Shown here: positions 9,415 through 18,620 of the stretch, one piece after another
How the letters are laid out: each line of letters begins with the position of its first letter
Numbering within the stretch: position 1 is the first letter of the stretch
Source: Hanleya hanleyi
Lineage: Eukaryota; Mollusca; Polyplacophora; Lepidopleurida; Hanleyidae
Assembly: GCA_036873755.1 (NCBI GenBank)
Contig: JAVTVY010025338.1
Location: forward strand, 1 to 64,000
DNA: 64,000 nt
Direction of reading: 5' to 3'
Notes under the pieces: generated by a model
Told to the model about the DNA's origin: nothing
The model's input: the letters and a program-made list of their open reading frames with translations, nothing else
Database searches by the model: none
Translations under genes and position numbers: made by a program

Positions 9415-9790
9415 AAAGCCATCTAGGACACAACAAAATCTATCCAATCATCAGTCTAGGACACAACAAAATATATCCAAGCATCAATCTAGGACACAAC
9501 ACAATCTATCCAAGTATCACAAAAACTAGGACACAACAAAAGTATACAAGCATCAGTCTAGAACACAACAAAATCTATCCAATCATCAAACTAGGACAAA
9601 ACCAACTTATATAAGCATCAATCAAGGGCACAACAAAATATATCCAATCATGAGCCTAGGATACAACAAAACATATCGAAGCATCAATCTAGGACACAAC
9701 AAAATATATCCAAGCACCAAGCTAGCACACAACAAAATGTATCCAAGCACCAATCTAGGACACACCAAAATAATCCAAGCATCATTACAA
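9415..9790 (+). repeat. 33-bp minisatellite, about 11 copies
   Basis: The consensus unit begins 'ctaggacacaacaaaatata' and ends 'tccaagcatcaat'. CTAGG starts at 9423, 9456 and 9489 fix the 33-bp period. Since 33 is a multiple of three, both strands stay open over several units; these frames are not genes. Confidence 0.85.
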
Positions 9791-9874
9791 ATGAAAGTTT
9801 TCAAGTGAATCTCTTCATAAAACTTGATAAAATTTCTGTGATTGTTGATTTTTCCAATTGTTCACTTTCTTCAG

Positions 9875-10009
9875 CTTGCGACGAAGGTTTATTTGGTTTT
9901 AACTGCAGCCAATGGTGCAACTGTCTTAATGGGACAGTGTGTGTCCCAACGACCGGGTATTGTCCACTAGGGTGCGCTGAAGGATGGACAGGGCCTGTAT
10001 GCCGAATAG
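9875..10009 (+). CDS. EGF-like exon 5 (divergent) of the MEGF/SREC-like receptor
   Basis: A 135-bp exon from AG (9873-9874) to the donor GTACAA after 10009, phase 1-1. It encodes (A)CDEGLFGFNCSQWCNC, then NGTVC, PTTGYC, LGC and EGWTGPVCRI: eight Cys at positions 2, 11, 15, 17, 23, 30, 34 and 43, the laminin-type EGF pattern. It is clearly older than the tandem exons 1-4. Its phase fits directly onto the transmembrane exon 20.4 kb downstream, so it is probably the last extracellular EGF unit. Confidence 0.85.
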
Positions 10010-11373
10010 GTACAACTTATGATACATCTATCTATATATATAGCATGACAAGTGTTTACCGATATTGTATTCTCCTGTACCGATAGTGTATACCACCGAT
10101 ACTCTAATGATCTTTAATAATTCTGATATGTATTGAATGTTGGACCTGCCTATAGCGACATCTCAGCCCATGAAACTGTCCGATACTGACGTGTTCTGGA
10201 CTTCTATTATATATTTATAATGGCGCTGGCGTTGGGCAAGCAAAAATGGGCGATATCAACTCCATATTCAGACTAAAGACAGCAATATGCGGTCATGTAA
10301 CAATTATATTCGCGAGAGCATTTCTCAGCCAGTGGGGAAATTTCAATAAGCCCGCCATGTTTGCAAACTGCATTCTCCTTGTAAGTGAATGGAGAATAGC
10401 TCTGATTGGTTTACCTTAAATAGCATGTGATGCAGGCTGACAACAATCCCCAATAGTTTGGGAGAAGCTTGGGATAATACAGCGCTCGTCTAAACTGATT
10501 AGGAGACTCGACCTTAAATATGTATCACAATTATTAAATATCATGTTATGGCTGCATGTCAGTCTATCATGTTAAGGATCGGTACCGCCATGATATCCGG
10601 GTCATATCCGGTTCAAATGTCACATCCGGATGACTTCCTGTGACGTCACATCCGGGTCAAAGGTCACTTCCGGTCACGTGACGGCCCAGCAAGATTTATC
10701 TGTACATAAAACCACAGTGACTTCCAATATTACTCTACATTAATTAATATTAATAAACTATTAATATTTTTTGAAATAACATGACAAAATTTGTATCCGT
10801 ATAAGTAGATCACGCAAATGTCAATTAGGATACTTAGTTAAAGCATATAGGACCATCCCGAGATGGAACTCTCTAATCGCAAAAGGCGCGAAACGACGTC
10901 ATTACCCATGTGACGTTACGCTGAGGTTAGCAGGGAACTATTGTTTAACCTTAGCACTGGCGTGGTATTTTATTCACAGTTTTATAGGCGATGATCTCAG
11001 TTTGCAAATCCAACTCCGAAACAATAACATCTTCATATTTAATTGAATTTTCATTATTTTGAAAGCGACAATGATACTTATTTTCCTAGTTTGCGGTATA
11101 GCCAGTTTTAAGGAAGTAGTCCATATCTCGGATTATTGGTCCCATTTCCCCTTTTTTATACAGCAGGTTCTGTTATTCCCCTTTCAGTGACCAAAATTCT
11201 GGGTACTACCATTCCTTCTAAAACTGACATATGCGGATCGGTGGCTCAGTTGAGCGATATGGCGAAACAGGCCTTGAATTCCGCCTTCTTCATCCTCCCT
11301 TCCGCGCGTTTTCAGGTGATTAAAAGTGGGGTTATGTTACATATGGAATATGCGACAAAAATGCGACGGTCTG
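10010..11373 (+). other. Start of the 20.4-kb intron; includes a CRE/ETS/E-box palindrome module
   Basis: I see no exon. At 10585-10735 there is a module of 'catccgggtca', TGACGTCACATCCGG, 'aggtcacttccggtcacgtg' and 'ccacagtgacttccaat'. The same phrases recur at 16520-16600, 34640-34690, 40320-40440, 40850-40930, 43455-43560 and 45010-45115. The rest of the stretch holds nothing recognisable. Confidence 0.5.
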
Positions 11374-12700
11374 GCGGTGATGCGGTCGCGGGAAAAAGCT
11401 TCCGCGGAGAAAAAGTAGTCCCCAGACTTCAAATACGCTGCATGGTCCGATGGGGTCGAGTGAGGTATCAAAGGGACGCATTCGTGAAGGGGCATCTAAT
11501 GGGCTGGGTGTGGGGTTGAAATATCGGCATTCCGCGCATGCGCGGTGGCCAAAGGGTATGAACATAGACGTTTTGGAAATGGTTATTCCCCACAATGTCG
11601 GCTAATCCGCCATGTTGGAGCCGCCATGTTGGAGCCGCCATTGTGGGGAAAATTAACCCAGACAAACACAGACAAGTCTAGACATGGCCAAAGGTCACGC
11701 CCCATTCACCCACACCCCCATATAGACCCATACTAGGGGTATAGGACCAATGTTTGTCCCACTGGGAAACCTACTTCTATACATTTGCGGTATGGTTGTT
11801 TGGATTTGTTTTCTTAGTCTCGTCAAGACAAACATGATAGGAAGTGTCACGGAGCGAATCGTTGAAATTTTTGAAAAAAGTTCAAGGAGCCCCATCTAGA
11901 CCCATATAGTCCCATACTGGGGGTGCAAAATCGGTGTCATGCCAACGTACGCGATGACCTTTAGCGACGTACACCAAACGTACCGACTGGGCTATGGCCC
12001 GTAAAAACATGGGCAACCCTCTCCACAGAGTAGGCATTTTACACCAAATATCTGAACCCATGGGGACCAATAAACATAATCTATAGGTGTTGTACCATGT
12101 TATTATGCCCAGTCTATGATAGAGTGCCACCCCAGTGTCAAGCGTTTATTGTCCAGTTTGCACAAGCAAAAGGAAAATTACAACGTTCGTCAAACGTATG
12201 CTGACCGACAGAGTATGACGTCATCGGGCACCAACATGTGGTCTTCCGTGGTATGAGTGAATTAGATATGAATGAATGAATTAGTTTGATATAATTTTGT
12301 ATGGTACAATCACTTGCAAAAGGTTGGAAATCATCCGTACAGGTCTGTTTGTGTAAGAAAAATGGCGTCCCACGACCAATTTCCCCGGATCTTGGTTTAA
12401 TTCAAATCGTAGCGCCATCTGCACACTCTGACGCAAGGGAGACAACTCGGACTAGGCCAATCCCCTTGTAGGCAAAGGTGATGTCCCCTGATTCGCACAT
12501 TTCCATCTATTTTGCCTGTATTAGGGGGTGGTCATTTTTTGTGGATTTTACTATGGGCTGTGAGGTTGATCATGTAGAATGCGATGGGAAAAGCTATGAA
12601 ATGTTTTCTTAAGTACCGGGTAGGTCTGTATATACATCCAGTGTTCAGTCAATAGGTGCATACTGGATGAACATTTTGAGGTCTAGGTGGACCTCTAGTG
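11374..12700. other. Outer non-coding segment of the left arm
   Basis: No gene recognised. It carries repeated 'gccgccatgttggagccgcc' (YY1-type cores) at 11607-11645, a GCGCATGCGC palindrome at 11535, and repeated 'agacccatat' phrases. The small ORFs here recur as mirror images in the right arm with indels that shift them, so they are not conserved genes. Confidence 0.6.
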
Positions 12701-14640
12701 GTCCGATGATGTCGTATGCGGTCTTATTTTAAAGCTCTCGTGAAGGAGCATCCGACTGAGCTAGAGTGTTGTTTGTTTTCAATATTCTGCGCATGCGCAG
12801 ACAGAGAATTGTGGGAAAATGGTATGGAAATAGACGTTTTGGGATCTAGGCGGGCCTCTAGTGGTCCGATTGCATCGAGTGAGTTATCATTGTAAACCAT
12901 ATGTGAGGGAACATCCAGCGGGATGGCTGAAACGTGGAACTGACGTCATTCTGCGCATGCGCAGTAGACAAAGACTATGCAAATAGACGTTTTGGGATCT
13001 AGGCGGGCCTCTAGTGGTCCGATTGCGTCAAGTGAGGTATGATTGTAAAGCATACGCGAGGGAGCATCCAACGAAATGGCTGGAACGTGAAACTGACGTC
13101 ATTCTGCGCATGCGCAGTAGAGAAAGTGTATTGACATAGACGTTTAGGGGCCGAGAGGTGCCCCTTTGGGTCCGATGGAGTCGAGTGAGGTATCAATGTG
13201 AAGCATACATGGAGGAGCATGCGCCTGGACTAGTGTGTTGTTTGTTTTCAACATTCTGCGCATGCGCAGACAGAGAATTGTGGGAAAATGGTATGGAAAT
13301 AGACGTTTTGGGGTCTAGGCGAGCCTCTAGTGGTCCGATTGCATCGAGTGAGTTATCATTGTAAACCATACGTGAGGGAGCATCCAGCGGGATGGCTGAA
13401 ACGTGGAACTGACGTCATTCTGCGCATGCCCGGCACGAAACGGTGAAATTTTTGGAAAAAGTCACCGAGGCCTGGGTAGGCTCATATAGACCCATATACT
13501 GGAGTATAAGCCCAGTGTATGTATAAATCCATACTGGGTGGCCGTGTTGGAGTCTAGGTGAGTCCCTGGTGGTCCAATGGTGTCGTATGAGGTCTTATTT
13601 TGAAGCTCTCATGCAGGAGCACGTGACTACACTCATGGTTCGTACGTTGTCAATAGTCTGCGCATGCGTAGCCTGGCCGTAGTATAGAAAGCAGGCATTT
13701 TGAGGGGGTATGTGGGTGTGTTTGGGGTAGAGATGGGCTATTCACGGTTCGAATGGGTCGTGGAAGGTGTCAAAGTGAAGCTTGTGTGGGTTAGAGTCTG
13801 AATGGTGTGTTTTTAAGTGCAAGTCGCGTTAATCTGCGCATGCGCAGTTGGTTGTAGTAAGTAAAGTGGCCACTTTGGGGCAGTACATGAAGGTATTTGG
13901 TGTCGAGATGGGCTATTCACGGTTCGAATGCGTCCTGGAAGGTGTCATCTTGTAGCTCTCGGGGTGTAGACCCCGATTTGAGGGCTGTTCACAGCATCTG
14001 TGACGTCATCGATGACGTCATCAGTACGAGTAGTAGCGAAAGTGGGCATTTTAGGGCAGTACAAGAAGGTATTTGGGGTAGAGATGGACCATCCTTGGTC
14101 CGAATGCGTCCTGGGAGGTGTCATTTTGTAGCTCTCGGGGTGTAGACCCCGATTTGGGGGCTGTCCACAGCATCTGTGACGTCATTGGTGACGTCATCAG
14201 TAGGAGTAGTAGCGAAAGTGAGCATTTTGGGGCAGTGAAGGGAGGTATTTTGGGTAGAGATGCTCCATCCTCAGTCCGAATGCGTCGTGTGGGGTGTCAT
14301 CTTGTAGTTCTCGGGTGTACATTCCGATTTGAGGGATCTTCCCGTCATCTGTGACGTCATCGGTGACGTCATCAGTAGGAGTAGTAGCGAAAGTGAGCAT
14401 TTTGGGGCAGTACAAGAAGGTATTTGGTGTAGAGATGGACCATCCGCGGTGCGAATGCGTCATGGGAGGTGTCATGTTGTAGCTCTCGGGGTATAGAACC
14501 CGATTTGAGGGATATCCACAGCATCTGTGACGTCATTGGTGACGTCATCAGGACGAGTAGTAGCGAAAGTGGGCATTTTTTAGCAGTGAAGGATGTTACT
14601 TGGTGTAGAGATGGACCATCCGCGGTGCGAATGGGTCGTG
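12700..14640. repeat. NRF-1-like / CRE palindrome array of the left arm
   Basis: The outer half has units of about 145-180 bp with CTGCGCATGCGCAG at 12787, 12951, 13104, 13254 and 13833, several preceded by TGACGTCATT at a fixed 2-bp gap (12941, 13094). The inner half (about 13890-14650) has four 176-bp units, each with two TGACGTCA boxes 14-15 bp apart (first boxes at 14001, 14177, 14352, 14528). Both core words are perfect palindromes and match known NRF-1 and CREB/ATF sites. Binding here is inferred. Confidence 0.85.
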
Positions 14641-14649
14641 TGAGGTGTC

Positions 14650-14815
14650 ATCTTGTAGCAACGCCCACCAACGCCATTCTTAATGCTTCAACGCCCTGGT
14701 GAAATAGCTCAGAAGCTCTGATATTCCATGGAATTGTCACTAATTCTTCGGAATGCAGTGACGTCCGTCAACGCCCGTCGTTACACCTTAACACTCTAAC
14801 ATAACGCCATGATAT
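14650..14815 (-). promoter_or_regulatory. Leftover finger-gene promoter segment at the 3' side of the left C2H2 gene
   Basis: Contains the same 'aacgcccaccaacgcc', 'gctcagaagctctga' and 'ccgtcaacgcccgtcgt' words as the promoter segments at 4013-4210 and 42034-42240, in the minus orientation. No finger gene follows it; the array does. It looks like the truncated start of another module. Confidence 0.6.
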
Positions 14816-14898
14816 AGACCGGAGAGAGAACAACAACAGCAACAACAACAAGGATGACACATGAGAGAACAACAACAACAAGAAGTTTTTTCATATAG

Positions 14899-14904
14899 TT
14901 TATT
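14899..14904 (-). terminator. Candidate poly(A) signal of the left C2H2 gene
   Basis: AATAAA on the minus strand about 255 bp after the stop. The identical position is kept in the right arm and in the 41.5-kb relative. Confidence 0.55.
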
Positions 14905-15159
14905 CTCCCCAATGTTACATCATACCCACGCTGGGGAGCCGCGTTGGGTATATTTACAATTCAAGAAGATTCTTGTCCAATCAGAGGCCACCATTTGCAT
15001 CTGTCATATTCGTTCCTGTCCGTTAGATGTATTCTCGGCTACTCTTGTCCAATCAGAAGTCGCCATTTCAGAAAGTTCCACCTTCGGGGCATGTTCGCTC
15101 TGAACCGTTTGTTCTAATCGTCATCGGGCAGGCCAGGATACCGTTGAGGAAACATATCC

Positions 15160-16146
15160 TCAGATAGTTGTTTGCGCATTCTGAGTATCTATCAGTGCAT
15201 GGGTGAATACTTTCATCCGATGGGGGTGGTGGGTCAGTTTAACCACGAAGAACGTAACATTGGTGACCCTCTCCACTATCCACTTGGTGTTGGGACGCTG
15301 TTCATAGGCCCATTCCAAGGGATCCACAGTGTCCAGTTGGGCCAGCATCGTCTCTAGCGACGCCCGATTGGTGATTGTGAAAGGATGGTCGTACACTGGG
15401 TTGATGGCACTGGAATAGAAATAGCACAATTCACGCGTCATCTTATGGCATAAGATGTACCCAAATGCTACATTTAATGTGAAGGACGTAGGTTGGTCAT
15501 TGAAGATGGCTTCCACGTAGCTGCGTAGACGGGCGAGATCGGTCAGTCGGAAATTGTACAAGTCCAATATAGGGCGATGACGGTGGAAGCAGTGTCGGAT
15601 CATGGACCAATGGCGTCGATACATCTCACTCACTGGATGATCTTCGGGTAAGAGATCGCTGGGAACATCCACCGCATCTTCCAGAAAATGTTCGTTGTTG
15701 TCAGGCGTATGACTGGAAACAGTAATGCTAGGGACCGGCTGGATATCTAGGCTCTTCTGAGCTGTGGGTATAGGCGGGCTCTCCGTGATCGCATCACCAG
15801 TGGCATTCTCCTCCCCGGGTTCATCTTCAGTGGATCTGTCCCTCCTGGGTGCCTCTTTAGTGGAAAGTTGTCCCTCATGCCGTGGTGACGGACCATGAAT
15901 CAAACGCTCATGCCGTTTTAACTGACTGGGTCGTTTGAAGAGTTGACCACATTCTTCGCATGGACGCTTTGGTGGCCCATGAATTGAACGTTCATGGCGC
16001 TGTAAATGATCTGGGCGCTGAAACGACAGTGTAGGCCTACATATCGTACAGCTATACCGGGCGGTTCCATCGTGCTTGGTAGCCTCATGGCGGCGCAAGT
16101 CGTGCCGGCGAGTGAATGATTTCGAGCACGTAGTACAAGTGAACAT
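15160..16146 (-). CDS. C2H2 zinc-finger protein with conserved C-terminal domain, left copy (328 aa, intact)
   Basis: Intronless 328-residue ORF with ATG at 16146. Three C2H2 fingers: C4-C7-H20-H25, C33-C36-H51-H56 and C63-C66-H79-H84. A Pro/Glu/Ser-rich acidic linker follows (about 90-155), then a folded-looking domain (about 160-320) with YNFRLTDLARLRSYVEAIFN, FTLNVAFGYILCH and RPNTKWIVERVTNVTFFVVK. A C-terminal region of this type is, as far as I recall, shared by uncharacterised invertebrate proteins often near a P-loop ATPase; function unknown. DNA binding is inferred from the fingers. A TATA box lies 45-55 bp upstream and AATAAA downstream. It is about 99% identical to the right copy. 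The lack of introns and the repeat setting suggest a mobile element or virus-derived gene rather than a host gene. Confidence 0.8.
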   Translation of the reverse strand: MFTCTTCSKSFTRRHDLRRHEATKHDGTARYSCTICRPTLSFQRPDHLQRHERSIHGPPKRPCEECGQLFKRPSQLKRHERLIHGPSPRHEGQLSTKEAPRRDRSTEDEPGEENATGDAITESPPIPTAQKSLDIQPVPSITVSSHTPDNNEHFLEDAVDVPSDLLPEDHPVSEMYRRHWSMIRHCFHRHRPILDLYNFRLTDLARLRSYVEAIFNDQPTSFTLNVAFGYILCHKMTRELCYFYSSAINPVYDHPFTITNRASLETMLAQLDTVDPLEWAYEQRPNTKWIVERVTNVTFFVVKLTHHPHRMKVFTHALIDTQNAQTTI

Positions 16147-16171
16147 CTTGGTGGTTGACAGAGTGTCTGAT

Positions 16172-16200
16172 GAAACGGCCAGGCCGTTTCCTTTTTATAG
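16172..16200 (-). promoter_or_regulatory. TATA box and 9-bp palindrome of the left C2H2 gene
   Basis: On the minus strand CTATAAAAAG (16191-16200) is followed at once by the palindrome GAAACGGCC-n-GGCCGTTTC (16172-16190), placed between the TATA box and the ATG at 16146, where transcription should start. It could be an operator for the finger protein itself; that is inference. Confidence 0.65.
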
Positions 16201-16440
16201 CAAGCTAGCTGTTGATCTATTTTTAGCACAATCAGTTCAACTTGGACGTCAGCGACAAGAACCCGGATGTAGGCGCGGACGTCAGCGACAAGAACCCGGA
16301 TGTAGGCGCGGACGTCAAACAGGTGCACGCTCCTGTGATGCATCCTGTACCCTAGGATGTTCACGAATGTTCCACCATCCCCGACTTCTACCAGGCCCAG
16401 GTCCAGAAGCTCTCATGTCCTGCCTGTGAATAGTCAGTCA
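16201..16440 (-). promoter_or_regulatory. Upstream region of the left C2H2 gene with a repeated 27-bp word
   Basis: Holds two copies in tandem of 'ggacgtcagcgacaagaacc' plus 'cggatgtaggcgc' at about 16243-16310, upstream of the TATA box. The same is in the right arm. The rest is unannotated. Confidence 0.5.
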
Positions 16441-16815
16441 TATTGTGTGTGTGTGTGTGTGTGTGTGTGCTTGTGTGCGTGTGTGTGCTTGCGTGTGTGT
16501 GGAAACCTTTGCGCGCCGGGGTCAAAGGTCAGTTCCGTGAACGGAAGCGGAAGTGACCTCACAGAGGTCATATGCAAATGTCACTTCCGAGCTCTGAGCT
16601 CCACAGGCTTTGAGCTCCAAGAGCTCCGATCCAAGAAACACACTCGCAAGCACACACACACGCAAGCACACACACACACCCACCCACACACACACGCACT
16701 CAGGCGTATACACACACACGCATAGACACATACACATACACATACACACACACATACACGTACACACACACACTCACCCAGATGCATACACACAGACACA
16801 AACATGCACACACCA
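16441..16815. repeat. TG/CA microsatellites forming a fold-back at the left inner junction
   Basis: (TG)n at 16445-16500 with 'gtgtgtgcttgcgtgtgtgt' and, 150 bp later, its inverse 'cacacacacgcaagcacaca' (16640-16680). A CRE/ETS-like module sits in the loop. A CA-rich block follows to 16815. 'cactcacccagatgcataca' at about 16771 is in the same orientation as at 24893, next to the right arm. Six overlapping ORFs on both strands are microsatellite artefacts. Confidence 0.8.
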
Positions 16816-16839
16816 TTACCCACATGTTGGTCTTGAGAG

Positions 16840-18620
16840 GAAGCGACTTGAGAGGAACCATCTTCATGCATTTTTAGGACTTGAGAGGCCGAAAAATCTC
16901 CTCTCAAGGGAATCTTCCTAGGTACTAAATTGAGTGCTGGTGTGCATAAAAATAAATTGCTCCAAGGTCATACTTATACTCATGCCTGATACACACATAT
17001 ATCCTCGTAAGGGAACGATTCTGGTCCTCTTTGGTCTCTGGTTTACTTAACATATGTTGATTTATCCTCTTTGAGGGTGACTTCTAGGAAATTATCCATG
17101 TCCTCTAAAGAGAATGTTTCTGGTGTGTGTAATTGGACTCCTCCTGGGTCTCTTATCTACGCCATACACGTGAAAATATCCTCATAAGGAATGACTTCCA
17201 CTGAGTTCACCCATGTACTCCTAAGACATACTTGTGGGATATACTAATCTTTATTGTGAATAATAAAGGCGACTCATCTTTTGTCTCTGCTTTGCCAAAC
17301 TCACATGGAAATGTCCACATAGGAGACGAGTTACAAGGAATTCTCGGTCCTCTTTGGGCAATATTTCTGGTGTGTGTATCAAGTTGGGAGGACTCCTTGT
17401 CCTGCGATTTAGGTCACACACGTGAAAATATCCTCTTATGAATGACTTGTAATTAATTCACCCATGTCCTCATAAGGCAAACATTGTGATCTTTGTATAA
17501 ATTAAGGACGACTACTATTTCTTCTCAGCTTCACGTAACATAATGGAATATCGTCTAAGAGGACGACTTAGAAGTTCACGTCCTCCCAAAGGAATGATTC
17601 TGATAGGAGTACGAGTTAAGGAATGCTTTTCTTTGGTCTCTGGCTTACTTAACAATGTTTATGGTGTGTGTAATTGGGACTCCTTGGTTTCTAAATTACG
17701 TTATACACGTGAAAATATCCTCCTGCAGAATGACTTCCACTGAATTCACCCTAAGGCATAACTTGTGGGATGTATTAATTGAGGGAGACTCCTCTTTAGT
17801 CTCCGATTTACTCCACACCCATTGAAATATCCTCATAAGGGATGGCATACAAGAACTTCAAACGTATCCTCCTAAGGTAATGTTTCTGGTAGGAGTGTAA
17901 ACTCAGAAAAAACCTCTTTCGTCTCCAATTAATATCAACTCTGAAAATAACCTCTTAGTGGACGACTTACGTCCTCTTAAATCAATGTTTTTCGTGTGAA
18001 ACTTAAGGATTTATTTGTCTCTGTTTACTGAAAACACATGGAAATATCCTCGTTGGAGACAATTTACAAGGAATTAACCAGGTCTTATTGAGGCTATGTT
18101 TCTGGTGTGTGCATGTGTGAAGTTGGGAGGACTCCTCCTTGGCCTCGGATTGACGTCACATACGTGAAAATAACCTCTTAATGACTTACAATAAATTTAT
18201 CCATGCCCACACAAGGCAAACATTGTTGCCTGTGTATAAATTAAGTTAGACTGCTCGTGGGTCTCCGCTTTACTTAACACAATCAGATCTCCTCCCAAGG
18301 GAATGATTCTGGTGTGTATGCATTACGGAATACTCCTCTTTGGTCTATGGTTTACTCACCATATATGGAAATATCCTCTTTGGGGATGACTTACAAGAAA
18401 TTCAGCATGTCCTCCTGAGACAAACATTGTGGTGTGAGTATTAATTCAAGGATGAATACTCTTTGGTCTCCGCTTTGGTTAACACACATGGAAAATACAT
18501 AAAGGGCAATGTTTCATGGCGTATGTGCAAAATTAAAAATACTCCCTAGTCCCAGATATATTTCACATCTTTAAAAGTAAGTTCTCCAAAGAAATGTTGC
18601 TGATGTGTGTCTGAACTTGG
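16840..18620 (+). repeat. Degenerate satellite, period about 130 bp
   Basis: Recurrent phrases 'gaaaatatcctcataaggaa', 'gacttacaaggaattcaccc', 'tcctcctaaggcaatgtttc', 'tggtgtgtgtaatt' and 'ggtctccgctttacttaaca' in fixed order, with starts near 17170, 17305, 17421, 17550, 17707 and 17825. Similar fragments lie at 23930-24030 and 24740-24880, near the other end of the spacer. No coding potential. Confidence 0.7.

Larger units (their letters stand above)
11374..16468 (-). repeat. Left arm of the 18.3-kb inverted duplication
   Basis: Reverse complement of 24932-29662. Outer edge: the 'cggtgatgcggtcgcgggaa' block at 11374, mirrored at 29641-29662. Inner edge: within a TG microsatellite after 'tagtcagtcatattgtgtg'. 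The arm contains, from outside in: a divergent outer segment, the NRF-1/CRE array, a 3' leftover promoter segment, the poly(A) signal, the C2H2 gene (minus strand) and its promoter. It is about 360 bp longer than the right arm because it has two more 176-bp array units. Confidence 0.9.

Noticed and set aside
9402..9804. Open frames of 60-70 aa with repeated LGHNKIYPSI or LVLGYILLCP phrases
   Set aside because: They are read from the 33-bp minisatellite, whose length is a multiple of three; both strands are open, so it is not evidence of a gene.
16357..16921. Several 80-120 aa open frames rich in THTH or CVCV
   Set aside because: They are translations of the CA/TG microsatellite on both strands and in several frames.
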